Source: Methylomonas koyamae
GTDB lineage: Bacteria; Pseudomonadota; Gammaproteobacteria; Methylococcales; Methylomonadaceae
Assembly (NCBI RefSeq): GCF_019669905.1
Contig: NZ_AP019777.1
Span: forward strand, 4,588,001 to 4,652,000
Length of the DNA: 64,000 bases
Reading direction: 5' to 3'
Under the pieces are notes generated by a model, which saw only the letters and a list, made by a program, of their open reading frames with translations, ran no database searches and was not told where the DNA came from. The translations under genes and the position numbers were made by a program. This document shows, piece by piece, positions 36,347 through 45,615 of the stretch (position 1 is its first letter; every line of letters begins with the position of its first letter).

Positions 36347-37498
36347 ATGTCCGATAAGCAGCAGTCAACGTCATCCCTATCGGTTTCCGACCAGGCCAGC
36401 GCCTGGTTTGCGCGCCTGCAAGCGGACGACGCCGGCGACGACGAGCGCCGCCGCTTTCAAGATTGGTATCGCGCCCATCCCGAGCATGCCGAAGCCTACG
36501 ACAAAACCCGCAAGCTGTGGAGTCTGCTGCAACTCCCGGCGGAGCGCGTCCACCAGCGCCTGCAAGAAGCCAAAACTGAACCATCCTCCATCATTGGCGG
36601 CGGTAGTGAAAGCCCCTCTCCTCGCGGGAGAGGGGTTGGGCCGAGGGGGAGTCAACAAGGTAAGACATTGGTTTATACACCCTCACCCTGCCCTCTCCCA
36701 AAAGGAGAGGGTTCTGTTTTGACTTTTACGGCAGCCCCCATTGGGAGAGAGCAGGATGAAAGAATCTTACAAACGCCACAACCCGGCGGACGAAACCTGC
36801 GTTGGTTTTCTTTGGGTTGCCTGAGCTTATTGTTGATGGTTGCCTGCTGGCGCTTACCCGCTCAATTAGAAAACTGGCGCAGCGATTACCATACCGAAGC
36901 GGGCCAACAATTCAGCGTCGATCTGGAAGACGGCTCCCGGCTGACCTTGAACACCGATACCGCGTTGGCAGTCCGTTATAGTGACAATGTGCGCAAGATC
37001 GAATTGCTGCGCGGCGAAGCCTATTTCGAAGTGGCACCGAACAAGAACCGGCCGTTTGTCGTCGACGGCGGCCAGGCGACGGCACGAGCGGTCGGCACCG
37101 CCTACAGCGTTCGCAAACAAGCCGACGATCTGCGCGTCGTCGTCAGCGAAGGCACCGTGGAAGTCGTCGCCGATCAAGCCAAGGCCCTGGTGCATGCCGC
37201 CGAGCAGGCCGAATACCGGCAAGGCCGGCTGCAAGCCGTTACGAAATTGGATAACGACGATGCGCTGGCCTGGCGGCGCCAGCAGATTGTGTTTCACCGC
37301 CAGCCGTTGACGCAGGTGTTGGAAGAGGTCAACCGCTACCGCAAGGGTCGCATCGTCGCCGTCAATCCGCAGTTGGCGGAGAGGGTCGTCAACGGCGTCT
37401 TCAACAACGGCGACCCGGACGCGGTGGTAGCCGCGCTGACGGCCACCTTGCCGGCCAAAGCCTTGCGGATGCCCGGCGGCCTGGTGCTGCTGTATTGA
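36347..37498 (+). CDS. FecR-type regulator with an in-frame repeat insertion
   Basis: FecR homologue of 383 residues. The N-terminal sigma-binding domain (SDQASAWFARL, FQDWYRAHPEHAEAYDKTRKLW) is followed by a foreign-looking linker at about residues 88-126. This linker is encoded by an intergenic-type repeat at 36609-36722 and contains SPSPRGRGVGPRG and TPSPCPLPKGEGS. The membrane helix is at about 148-163 (WFSLGCLSLLLMVACW). The periplasmic FecR domain (GQQFSVDLEDGSRLTLNTDTALAV, ELLRGEAYFEVAPNKNRPF) and the C-terminal domain are intact. The reading frame is kept. The insert lies on the cytoplasmic side between the sigma-binding domain and the membrane, so function may survive. Confidence 0.9.
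   Translation: MSDKQQSTSSLSVSDQASAWFARLQADDAGDDERRRFQDWYRAHPEHAEAYDKTRKLWSLLQLPAERVHQRLQEAKTEPSSIIGGGSESPSPRGRGVGPRGSQQGKTLVYTPSPCPLPKGEGSVLTFTAAPIGREQDERILQTPQPGGRNLRWFSLGCLSLLLMVACWRLPAQLENWRSDYHTEAGQQFSVDLEDGSRLTLNTDTALAVRYSDNVRKIELLRGEAYFEVAPNKNRPFVVDGGQATARAVGTAYSVRKQADDLRVVVSEGTVEVVADQAKALVHAAEQAEYRQGRLQAVTKLDNDDALAWRRQQIVFHRQPLTQVLEEVNRYRKGRIVAVNPQLAERVVNGVFNNGDPDAVVAALTATLPAKALRMPGGLVLLY
36609..36722. repeat. Palindromic dispersed repeat inserted in the FecR gene
   Basis: About 114 bp containing two hairpins: 36613-36635 (9-bp stem cccctctcc/ggagagggg) and 36691-36711 (8-bp stem). The outer parts contain the CTCACCC...CCTCTCC motif that also occurs in the intergenic copy at 39823-39860. 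It resembles widespread intergenic 'CCCTCTCC-GGAGAGGG' repeats and reads through in frame here. Confidence 0.75.
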
Positions 37499-38283
37499 TT
37501 CGGGATTCGGCCGGCTTGCCAACGGCAGCCTCGTATTGCAATCGTCCAGTTGCTGCACAGGCCCGGTCTACCTTCGAACCCGCGCAACCCCGACGCGCTT
37601 TTAGATATTCCGTCAAATCACGCACTTTTTGCCATCGATAGGCCATATCACACAATTCGCTTAAGCCACCTCGCGGTTGTTCGCCATCTCGGCCAACGAA
37701 ACGCATTTATCGTGCTAAGGAATTGGGCACAAATAATATCCCGCACTTCGAGCCAATCGCTCCCATGCTCTGCGCTTATCGTTATACACAAGTGTCGTCA
37801 TGCCCGCAGGACGCGGGCATCCAGTGCCATGGACGGTAGCGCCAAGCGGTCCTTGCAGCCTGGATTCGCTTCGCGGTCTACGGCTCCGGCACAAATCCGT
37901 CAGGAACGGATTTGCATTAACCCGAAGGGCATTGGGCAGGATAGCCCAATGTGAATCCCTGCCGGAATGACGGCTGTTAAAAAAGATGTGTAAGCGATGA
38001 GTGCTCCGCGTACCCAAGGGCATGGGAACCATAAGCGGAAGTTATTTGTAGCGAGACCCTGAAACGCAAGTCGCTATTTTTTCTGCAAAACTCCACGCTA
38101 CGCCCGGCTTTAAATCAGCGCCTTGTCGCAAAGGACCAATTCTTGCTTAACGATCGAGTTTGCAAGCAGAGAATATTTTGTTTTGATCGCCTCATCTACA
38201 GCAAGCGTTCCATGCAAAACCAATCCCTTTAACACAACAAGCTATGGATAAAGGCACTTACCAAGCAAGCTAAGGTTTAATCG
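37499..38283. other. 785-bp intergenic region
   Basis: No convincing gene. It contains a MITE-like element (37796-37973, listed separately). The rest is non-coding, AT-richer sequence leading to the promoter of the sigma factor at 38284. A receptor gene would normally follow the FecR gene here; none is present. Confidence 0.6.
37796..37973. mobile_element. MITE-like non-coding repeat with imperfect terminal inverted repeats
   Basis: A 178-bp segment begins CGTCATGCCCGCAGG and ends with the reverse complement of CGTCATTCCGGCAGG, so 13 of 15 terminal bases match. It has no coding potential. This 'CGTCATGCCC...GGAATGACG' type is common in intergenic DNA of many Proteobacteria. No target duplication was found. 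Confidence 0.6.
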
Positions 38284-38793
38284 ATGACCACACAACTGAT
38301 TGGCAACGGCGCACAGGAATTGACCCGGCTTTATCAAGACCATCATCCCTGGTTGCTGAAATGGCTGGAAAAGCGGGTGCAGGACCGCCTGCAGGCGGAA
38401 GACCATGCGCACGACACCTTCCTGAGCGTCATTGCCTCGAACCAGACCTCCAACCTGCACGAGCCGCGCGCCTATCTGGTGACGATCGCCAAGCGCCTGC
38501 TGATCAATCACTGGCGCCGCGCCACCATCGAGCAGGCCTACTTGGAGCGATTGGCGGCCCATCCGGAACAGATGGCACCGTCGCCGGAAGAAAATGCCGT
38601 CATTCTGGAAACGCTACGCGAAATCGACGACTTGCTTTGCCAATTGCCGGCGAAAGTCCGCAAGGCCTTCCTGATGGCGCAACTGGACGGACTCACCTAC
38701 GCCGAAATCGGCCGGCGGCTCGGCGTCAGCGACCGCATGGTCAGAAAATATATGGCGCAAGCCATGCTGCAGTGCCTACTCGCCGGTTTTTAA
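38284..38793 (+). CDS. FecI-type ECF sigma factor
   Basis: Sigma factor of 169 residues. Region 2 has WLLKWLEKRVQDRLQAEDHAHDTFLSV and ARAYLVTIAKRLLINHWRRATIEQ-like helices. Region 4 has LPAKVRKAFLMAQLDGLTYAEIGRRLGVSDRMVRKYMAQAM. The WRRATIEQ-YLE segment after region 2 is typical of FecI proper. The FecR gene starts 6 bp after its stop. The third member of the set is the receptor now broken by insertion sequences (40025-45183). Confidence 0.94.
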   Translation: MTTQLIGNGAQELTRLYQDHHPWLLKWLEKRVQDRLQAEDHAHDTFLSVIASNQTSNLHEPRAYLVTIAKRLLINHWRRATIEQAYLERLAAHPEQMAPSPEENAVILETLREIDDLLCQLPAKVRKAFLMAQLDGLTYAEIGRRLGVSDRMVRKYMAQAMLQCLLAGF

Positions 38794-38799
38794 ACCCAG

Positions 38800-39765
38800 A
38801 TGCGACACAAGAATAATCCGGACATCGCCCCGCGCATCCTGGCCCAGGCCGCCGAGTGGTTTGCGCTGTTCGGCTCCGGCGAAGCTCGCCAAGACGATAC
38901 CGCAAAGTGGCAAGCCTGGCTGGCCGCACACCCGGACCACCGCGCCGCCTGGGCCCGGGTCGAATTCTACACCGACAAATTCAGGGCATTGCCGCCCAAA
39001 GCGGCCTACGCCGCGTTAGACGCGCCCGATTTATACCGCCGGCGCGCGATCAAAAACCTGGTACTGCTGGGGGTCGTGGGGCTAGGGAGCTGGCAAGTTT
39101 CGCGCAGCCACTTTTGGCATGAATGCACGGCGGATTACCAGACTGCGGCGGGCGAAAGCCAAACGCTGGCTCTGCCCGACGGCTCGACGGCGATTCTGGA
39201 TAGCGGCAGCGCGTTGAACCTGGCCTTCTCCGCCGATTGGCGGCGGCTGCAATTGTTGTCCGGGGAAATTTATATCGAGACCGCGCCCGACAAGTCCGGC
39301 CGCCAGCGGCCGTTTGTCGTCGACACTGCGGATGGCCGGGTGCGGGCGCTGGGGACGCGCTTCAGCGTCAGCCAACAGCAAGGCCGTAGCCGCGTTGCCG
39401 TGTTTGCCGATGCGGTGGAAATACAGCCGGCGCATGGTTCCGTACCGAAGCAGGTGTTGCGCGCCGGCCAGCGGACCGGTTTCAGCGCGAATCGCATCGA
39501 GACTATCCAATCGAATCCGCTCGACCGGCCGGCCTGGACCCAAGGCGTCATCATCGCCGACGACATGCCGCTCGGCGAATTTTTACTGCAACTGAGCCGT
39601 TACCGCAAAGGGTACATCACCTGTTCCTCGGAAATCGCCGGCTTGCGCATCGTCGGCTCCTTCCCGCTGCAAGACACCGACCACATCCTCGCCTCGCTCG
39701 AAGCCACCTTGCCGGTCAAGTTGAGCCACCCGCTGCCGTATTGGGTAAAAGTCCTGCCGCGTTGA
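38800..39765 (+). CDS. FecR-type anti-sigma/signal transducer
   Basis: Regulator of 321 residues. It has an N-terminal sigma-binding domain (AAEWFALFGSGEARQDDTAKWQAWLAAHPDHRAAW), one membrane helix at about 86-101 (NLVLLGVVGLGSWQV), a periplasmic FecR domain (GESQTLALPDGSTAILDSGSALNLAF, LLSGEIYIETAPD) and a C-terminal STN-like region. It is coupled to the sigma factor upstream. Its receptor gene is 259 bp downstream and is interrupted, so this circuit may be deaf to its ligand. Confidence 0.93.
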   Translation: MRHKNNPDIAPRILAQAAEWFALFGSGEARQDDTAKWQAWLAAHPDHRAAWARVEFYTDKFRALPPKAAYAALDAPDLYRRRAIKNLVLLGVVGLGSWQVSRSHFWHECTADYQTAAGESQTLALPDGSTAILDSGSALNLAFSADWRRLQLLSGEIYIETAPDKSGRQRPFVVDTADGRVRALGTRFSVSQQQGRSRVAVFADAVEIQPAHGSVPKQVLRAGQRTGFSANRIETIQSNPLDRPAWTQGVIIADDMPLGEFLLQLSRYRKGYITCSSEIAGLRIVGSFPLQDTDHILASLEATLPVKLSHPLPYWVKVLPR

Positions 39766-39822
39766 ATCGGGAGTCATTGGCGGTGTCGCTTAGGATTCCG
39801 TCAAAAACAACTTACGCTTTTT

Positions 39823-39860
39823 GCCCCCACCCCTTCCGGGAGAGGGCCGGGGTGAGGGGA
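39823..39860. repeat. Short dispersed repeat, second copy
   Basis: A 38-bp copy of the CTCACCCC/CCTCTCC-type repeat (reads ccccacccc...gagagggccggggtgagggg on this strand) in the gap between the FecR gene and the receptor. Same family as 36609-36722 but only one unit. Confidence 0.6.
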
Positions 39861-39893
39861 TACACAAGAGAAGTTATTTTGGAGAAATCCTTA

Positions 39894-39935
39894 ACGGGCG
39901 AATGACCCGTAAGAGCGCGTAGCGAATTCGCCCGT
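39894..39935. promoter_or_regulatory. 10-bp inverted repeat upstream of the disrupted receptor
   Basis: Perfect arms 39894-39903 (acgggcgaat) and 39926-39935 (attcgcccgt) with a 22-nt spacer, about 90 bp before the receptor ATG. It may be a regulator site or part of an old repeat. Confidence 0.35.
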
Positions 39936-39990
39936 ACTAAATATTTTTTCCTTCCGCGGTTCCGCTTTTTCATTTTCGATTGACATAGGT

Positions 39991-40009
39991 AGTGACAACA
40001 ATCATTTTC
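39991..40009 (+). promoter_or_regulatory. Possible Fur box before the receptor start
   Basis: This 19-nt window matches about 12 of 19 bases of the classical Fur-box consensus, including an exact AATCATT core. It lies directly before the AAGGAG ribosome site. An iron-repressed receptor would be expected to have one, but a 12/19 match is only suggestive. Confidence 0.3.
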
Positions 40010-40989
40010 AAGGAGATAGAACCGATGTCACCCACCAAACGCCGTTGCCGCCCCGGCTTTCAATCGTCGCGATTGCAGCAAGCCGTAACAGGCATGCTGC
40101 TGCTATCCGCACTGACCGTTTCCACAGCCCCTTACGCGGAAAGCGATGCCGACACGCTAAGCGTTAAACATAACTATCACATCGGCGGCGGTTCGTTGAG
40201 CCAGGTGCTAAGCCAGTTTGCCACGACATCCGGGATGTTATTCGTCGCCGAAGCCAGACTAACCGAAGGCAAAACCAGCGCCGGGCTGGACGGCGAATAT
40301 ACCGTCGAAGAGGGCTTCAGGAAACTGCTGGCCAGCACCGGGCTTAGCTACTCCATCTCCAGCGATAAGACGGTGACCTTGAAAATTGCGCAGCCGCAAC
40401 CCCAATCCGGCACGACGGCGATGCCGGCGGTGACGGTGGTTGGGACTGCGGTTTACGATTCGACAGATCCTTACAACGAAGACTACCGCCTACCCAATGC
40501 CAATACGGCTACCAAAACCGACACGCCGATCATGGAAACGCCGATCTCCATCCAAGTAGTACCCAAGGCGGTAATGCATGATCAGCAAGCCGTTCAGCTC
40601 GGTGACGCCATCAAAAACGTCAGCGGTGTATTTCAGGGTTTTAGTTTTGGTGGCTTTTCTGAAACATTCTTTATTCGTGGTTTTGATGCGCGTAATACTA
40701 ATTACATAGATGGTTTGAGGTGGCCAGTCAGCAGAATACCGTTGGCAAATGCAGAGCGAATTGAAGTGGTAAAAGGAGCCGCTGCGAATCTTTACGGACG
40801 CATAGAGCCCGGTGGCATGATTAATGTTGTTACCAAAAGACCCCAGGCAATGCCCTATTATTCATTAGAACAACGGTTTGGCTCATACGACTTATTTCAG
40901 ACGCTGGCGGATGCTACTGGCTCAATCAATGGAGATGGGTCGTTAATGTATCGAATAAATTTTGAATATTTAGACAAAAACTCTTTTCG

Positions 40990-42318
40990 GAGGGTGTCCT
41001 GAATTTTGTGTAAACGGGATTTAATTATCGATTGGGCATCCTGTCTTCAAACTGAATGCTAAACCGATTCAAAGCCGCTTTCCAGTCATGCAACGGCATG
41101 GTCCATTTTTGACTGATATTCATCAGGGCCAAATAGAACAATTTCGACAAGGCTTCATCACTGGGAAATGAGCCGCGATTCTTGGTGATTTTCCGCAAAC
41201 TCATGTTCACCGACTCGATCGCATTCGTAGTGTAAATGATGCGGCGTATCTCGGGCGGATAGTCGAAGAAGGGAATGATTCTATCCCAATTACGTCGCCA
41301 AATTTGAGCAATGGGCGGGTAGGCCTCGTTCCACTGCGTCTCGAACTCAGCCAGCCTTTGCTCTGCTTCAACGACGCTGGCGGATTGGTATATTCGTTTG
41401 AGATCGCCGGCGATCTGTTTACGCATTTTCCAACTGACATAGTTCAGGCTGTTGCGGACTAGGTGGACGATACACAGTTGGACGGCGGCGTGTGGATAGA
41501 CGGTTTCAATCGCTTCCGGGAAGCCTTTCAAACCGTCGACACAGGCAATGAAGATGTCTTGCACGCCGCGATTCTTGAGGTCTGTCACGACCTGTAACCA
41601 AAACTTGGCGCCTTCGGTTTGGGCGATCCACAAGCCCAGCACTTCCTTCTCTCCTTGCAGGTTAATCCCTATGGCCAGATAAACGGCCTTGACACGAACG
41701 GCACCGGTATCGCGCACTTTGACGTGGATACAATCGAGATAAACGATGGGGTAAACCGGATCAAGCGGCCGCAATTGCCAGGCTTTGACTTCCTCAATCA
41801 CGGCGTCCGTCACCGAGGAGATCAAGGTGGGTGAAACTTCAGTGCCATACAGTTCTTCCAGATGGCTCTGGATTTCCCTGACGGTCAGACCTCGGGCATA
41901 GAGTGAAATGATCTTGTCATCAAAGCCCGTCCAGCGGGATTGGTGTTTGCCAATGATTTGCGGCTCGAACTGACCATGACGATCACGGGGAATCTCAATC
42001 GGCAATGCGCCAAAATCGCCTTTGAGGGTTTTACGGCTCTTGCCATTGCGGGTGTTGCCGGTGGCGTTGCAGACTGACTCATGCTTGGCATGGCCTAAAT
42101 GTTCAGTCATTTCGGCTTCTAAGGCTCGCTCGACCAAGGCCTTGGTGAGTTGTTTTAGCAGGCCATTTTCGCCCAGCAGGTCTTCAGGTTTTTGATAGCC
42201 CGACAATAAGGTATCAATTAGGTCGGTTGGGATGGCTTTTGGTAAGGTCATAGTTACTCCTCAAAGTAAGGGCAGTTTCCTGCCTAATGGCCGTTTACAC
42301 AAAAATTCTTACACCCTC
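40990..42318 (-). mobile_element. IS256-family insertion sequence
   Basis: Element of 1329 bp. The ends are inverted repeats beginning GAGGGTGT, with about 26 bp of imperfect match including TTTTGTGTAAACGG. It is flanked by an exact 8-bp target duplication TCTTTTCG (40982-40989 and 42319-42326), the size usual for IS256. It interrupts the receptor reading frame. Confidence 0.95.
41025..42251 (-). CDS. IS256-family transposase (mutator type)
   Basis: Full-length DDE transposase of 408 residues. Typical blocks are LLKQLTKALVERALEAEMTEHLG, GLTVREIQSHLEELYG, YPIVYLDCIHVKVRD (first Asp), FIACVDGLKGFPEAIE (second Asp) and IYTTNAIESVNMSLRKITKNRGSFP (Glu region). No frameshift, so the element is probably active. 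It is transcribed opposite to the receptor it interrupts. Confidence 0.96.
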   Translation of the reverse strand: MTLPKAIPTDLIDTLLSGYQKPEDLLGENGLLKQLTKALVERALEAEMTEHLGHAKHESVCNATGNTRNGKSRKTLKGDFGALPIEIPRDRHGQFEPQIIGKHQSRWTGFDDKIISLYARGLTVREIQSHLEELYGTEVSPTLISSVTDAVIEEVKAWQLRPLDPVYPIVYLDCIHVKVRDTGAVRVKAVYLAIGINLQGEKEVLGLWIAQTEGAKFWLQVVTDLKNRGVQDIFIACVDGLKGFPEAIETVYPHAAVQLCIVHLVRNSLNYVSWKMRKQIAGDLKRIYQSASVVEAEQRLAEFETQWNEAYPPIAQIWRRNWDRIIPFFDYPPEIRRIIYTTNAIESVNMSLRKITKNRGSFPSDEALSKLFYLALMNISQKWTMPLHDWKAALNRFSIQFEDRMPNR

Positions 42319-43118
42319 TCTTTTCGCGATTTTGCTTTTACTGATCGCAAATTTGTTGCTCCCTCGTTGACTTGGAAAATCAGTGATCGCACGCAGCTTG
42401 ATATCGACTTTATCTATTCAAATGAAAAATCATTGGAAGATCACGGTGTTGTTGCTAGCACCGTAACTCGTAGGCCCGTCAATATTCCTATTTCGCGCTT
42501 CTTGGGCGAACCTGCGATAGATAGAGGTAAAAACCAACTCTATAGTACTGCTGTGACGTTAAATCACGAGTTTTCTGACAATTGGAAGATTAACGCCAAG
42601 TTTAACCACAGAAACCGAAGCGCCCTCGATATTCAACATGCTGCCCCAGGCTTTTTAAACCCAGACCCTGTTGATCTGAATAGAGTGCTATGTTGTGGTT
42701 ATGATACCGAAGATGTATTGGGTGGTACTATCAATGTTTCGGGTAAGTTTTCAACTGGTGATATTAAACATACTGTATTGGTTGGATGGGATTATTGGGG
42801 ATCCAATAGCAATATTGATGGTTGGTTTTTAGGGCCGGCCGTTTTTGGTGGGCCAGTCAATCCTATTAATATCTTTAATCCTCAATATGGGCAATCTGGG
42901 GTAAACCTCGCAACTACAGCAAAAAATAGTTTTATAGATTCAAACACCAATTGGAACGGCGTTTATTTCCAGGATCAAATTACATTATTTGACAAACTTC
43001 ATATCCTTGGCGGTGGAAGGTATGATTGGGCGAATACAGGAAGTGGATTTTCATCGATTTCTTTAGCGGACGCATCATCAAACTTCACGGATATAGAAAA
43101 TCAAAAATTCAGCCCTAG

Positions 43119-44473
43119 CAGGCTGGTGAAAAACTCCCAAAGCTGCAGTCATCAAGGCGCATAGCCTCAGCAAACAAGTAAAATAGCGCATCTAAATTGG
43201 AGAAGCCCCCCATGCGCGGACACGATGCCATTCAAAATAGCTGGTTCAGCTACGTTAGCCTGGAAGACCGTATTCCCAAACAGCATCCGTTGCGTCGTTT
43301 ACGGCTACTCGTCGATGGCGTATTGGCCTCTATGGATGCGGTCTTTGCCGAATGCTACTCCCATACTGGCCGCCCGTCGATTGCGCCCGAAAAACTGCTG
43401 CGCGCCTTGCTATTGCAAGTGCTGTACACCGTTCGTAGCGAACGCCAGTTGATGGAACAGCTGGACTACAACCTGCTGTTTCGCTGGTTTGTCGGTTTGG
43501 GTATCGACGATGCTGTCTGGGAACGCAGCGTGTTCAGCGCCAACCGCGAGCGCCTGCTGTCCGAAGCACTGAGTCGCGAGTTTTTTGAGCGGGTCTTGGC
43601 CATTGCCGAATGGCAAAACCTGGTGTCCGACGAACACTTCAGTGTCGACGGCAGCCTGATCGAAGCCTGGGCCTCGCACAAAAGCTTCGTGAAGAAAGAC
43701 GGCAGCGGTCCTGATAAACCCGCCGGCCGCAATCCCGAGGTCGACTTCAGCGGCGAAAAGCGCAGCAATGCCACGCATCAGAGCACGACAGACCCCGAAG
43801 CGCGGCTTTACAAGAAAGGCGAATACACCGAGGCCAAACTGCGTTACATCACCCATGCCCTATCCGAGAATCGTAACGGCCTGATTGTCGATGTCGAAAC
43901 CACCCAAGCCACCGGCACCGCTGAAATCGAAGCCGCGCAAACAATGATCAAACGCCGTGTTCCCAAAGGCGGCAGCGTCGGTGCCGACAAAGGCTATGAC
44001 CAACCGGCGTTCGTCAACAAACTCAAGACGCAAGACATCAAAGCCCATGTTGCTCGCAAAAAGACCGGCAGTGCCGTCGATGGCCGCACCGCGCGCGGCA
44101 AAGCGTACGCTCAAAGCCTCAAGCGCCGCAAAATCGTCGAAGAAGCCTTCGGCTGGATCAAGACCGTCGGGGGCCTGCGTAAAACCCGCCACATCGGCTT
44201 AGCCAAAGTCGCAGGTCAGGCCTTGTTTTGCTTTGCCGCCTACAACCTGACGCGCTTGCTCAACCTATTGGTGTTCACGCCGAAACCGGCGTGGAGTGCG
44301 CCCACCTAGGGCGAAGTGCGCCTGAAAACCGTCCACAGACGGCTTCAGGCGAATAAAAAGCCCTTGAAACAGGGGCAAAACGGTTGAAACTCGATGTCAT
44401 GACCGATTTCAACACGAAAAAATCACGGAAACCGTGGGTAAGGGGAAATATCAGTGGGTTTTTCACCAGCCTG
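43119..44473 (+). mobile_element. IS5-family insertion sequence
   Basis: Element of 1355 bp with terminal inverted repeats starting CAGGCTGGTGAAAAA. It is flanked by the 4-bp duplication CTAG (43115-43118 and 44474-44477), typical for IS5-group elements. It interrupts the same receptor gene at a second point. Confidence 0.93.
43212..44309 (+). CDS. IS5-family transposase
   Basis: Transposase of 365 residues from the ATG at 43212. The N-terminal DUF772-like domain is YVSLEDRIPKQHPLRRLRLLVD to FRWFVGLGIDDAVWERSVFSANRERLL. The DDE catalytic core has HFSVDGSLIEAWAS (Asp), SVGADKGYDQPAFV (Asp) and RKIVEEAFGWIKTVGGLRKTRHIG (Glu). It appears intact. It reads in the same direction as the receptor it interrupts. 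Confidence 0.95.
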   Translation: MRGHDAIQNSWFSYVSLEDRIPKQHPLRRLRLLVDGVLASMDAVFAECYSHTGRPSIAPEKLLRALLLQVLYTVRSERQLMEQLDYNLLFRWFVGLGIDDAVWERSVFSANRERLLSEALSREFFERVLAIAEWQNLVSDEHFSVDGSLIEAWASHKSFVKKDGSGPDKPAGRNPEVDFSGEKRSNATHQSTTDPEARLYKKGEYTEAKLRYITHALSENRNGLIVDVETTQATGTAEIEAAQTMIKRRVPKGGSVGADKGYDQPAFVNKLKTQDIKAHVARKKTGSAVDGRTARGKAYAQSLKRRKIVEEAFGWIKTVGGLRKTRHIGLAKVAGQALFCFAAYNLTRLLNLLVFTPKPAWSAPT

Positions 44474-45249
44474 CTAGGGTTGGAGTGCTATATCAACCTT
44501 GGGAATGGCTCTCAGTTTACGGAAATTTTGTTGAATCGCTTGGCGCGGCAAACACGGGTACCGGTGTCAATGGAACCAGTCTTACTCCTGAAACGGCTGA
44601 ACAATTCGAAGCAGGATTTAAGACCGAATTTTTCGATCAGCGTTTGATTTCTAGTGTTTCGTATTATCACCTGACCAAGCAAAACATAAGTGTTCCGATT
44701 GCAGGTACGCAATTTTCGCAAGCGATCGGTGAAGCCCGTAGTCAAGGCGTAGAAATTGATGTTTCAGGACAAATAACAAATAGTTTAAAACTTATTGCTT
44801 CTTATGCCTATACCGATGCGGTGATTTTGAAAGGCGAAAATGCAGGAAATCGCTTATGGAATGTCCCCAGAAATGCGGGCAGTGTTTGGGCTAACTATGA
44901 TCTTCAAGAGCATGGAGTCAGAGGTTTGAGCGTTGGTGCTGGAGTATTTTTTCAAGACCAACGAGAAGGGGATAGTGCAAACAGCTTTGAATTGCCGGGA
45001 TATGGAAGAGTGGATGCGATGGCAAAATATCAGTTACCTATAGCAAAAGCAAAAACCACACTGCAATTCAATATCGAGAATTTATTGGATCATCAATATT
45101 ACGTTGCAACTGATAATAGTAATACTTTTATTACGCCGGGCGCGCCGCGTACTTTTATGGGTTCGGTTAAAGTGGAGTATTAACCTGCTTACCCACTTTA
45201 GGGCGAGGCAACGAACCCGACGGTTAGGTGGGTTCATGCCTTTGAGCGA

Positions 45250-45270
45250 GTCGGGGTTTACAACCCCGAC
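45250..45270. terminator. Hairpin after the disrupted receptor gene
   Basis: Perfect 9-bp stem gtcggggtt/aaccccgac with a 3-nt loop, 66 bp past the receptor stop. No T-run, so its role as a terminator is tentative. Confidence 0.45.
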
Positions 45271-45430
45271 CTGAACGGTTCAAAGCCCTTTGCGGCACCT
45301 AACAACGACAAAATCCGTCCGGCTGTTGGCATTAAACGGAATGGAGGTTTTCGTCACCGAAACGCCCTAGTCATACCAGTTCCATACAAAATCATCGCCA
45401 CTCCTGGCCGCTCTGATTTCTAGGTGAAAG

Positions 45431-45560
45431 ATGAATCACACTATCAATCCAATCAGCTCGATTCGACAAACAAAACCGCTCAACGATACTCGGGTCCGCC
45501 TGAGAGTCCGCCGCCGGCGCTGGCTGACCGTGCATCTTTGATGGGGTCTGACGCTGGAAC
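45431..45560 (+). pseudogene. N-terminal remnant of a PepSY membrane protein gene
   Basis: Translating from the ATG at 45431 gives a run ending RVRRRRWLTVHL, then a TGA, then WGLTLELL. The intact PepSY gene at 49028 has KARRQRWLTVHLWLGLTLGLL at the same place. So this is the first 40 or so codons of a second PepSY gene, with a stop and then loss of similarity. It completes the former sigma/FecR/receptor/PepSY set. Confidence 0.75.
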
Positions 45561-45615
45561 TGCTGCCCGAGGAAGCCAAGGGTACGCACCACGTACCTTT
45601 ATTTGTCGTTTGATT

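Larger units (their letters stand above)
40025..45183 (+). pseudogene. TonB-dependent receptor interrupted by two insertion sequences
   Basis: STN-type TonB receptor split into 40025-40989, 42327-43118 and 44478-45183. Joining these (965 + 792 + 706 bp, one copy of each target duplication kept) gives 2463 bp, exactly 821 codons including the stop, with no internal break. The joins read DKNSFR/DFAFTDRK and KFSPR/VGVLYQPW, as in intact paralogues. The start ATG at 40025 has AAGGAG. Features are a signal peptide, STN (about 55-125), a plug (TDTPIMETPISIQVVPKAVM, VVKGAAANLYGRIEPGGMINVVTK) and a barrel ending in VKVEY. From about 40620 on, the DNA is much more AT-rich than the first 600 bp, so the gene may be a recombinant. 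It belonged with the sigma/FecR pair at 38284-39765. Confidence 0.93.
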
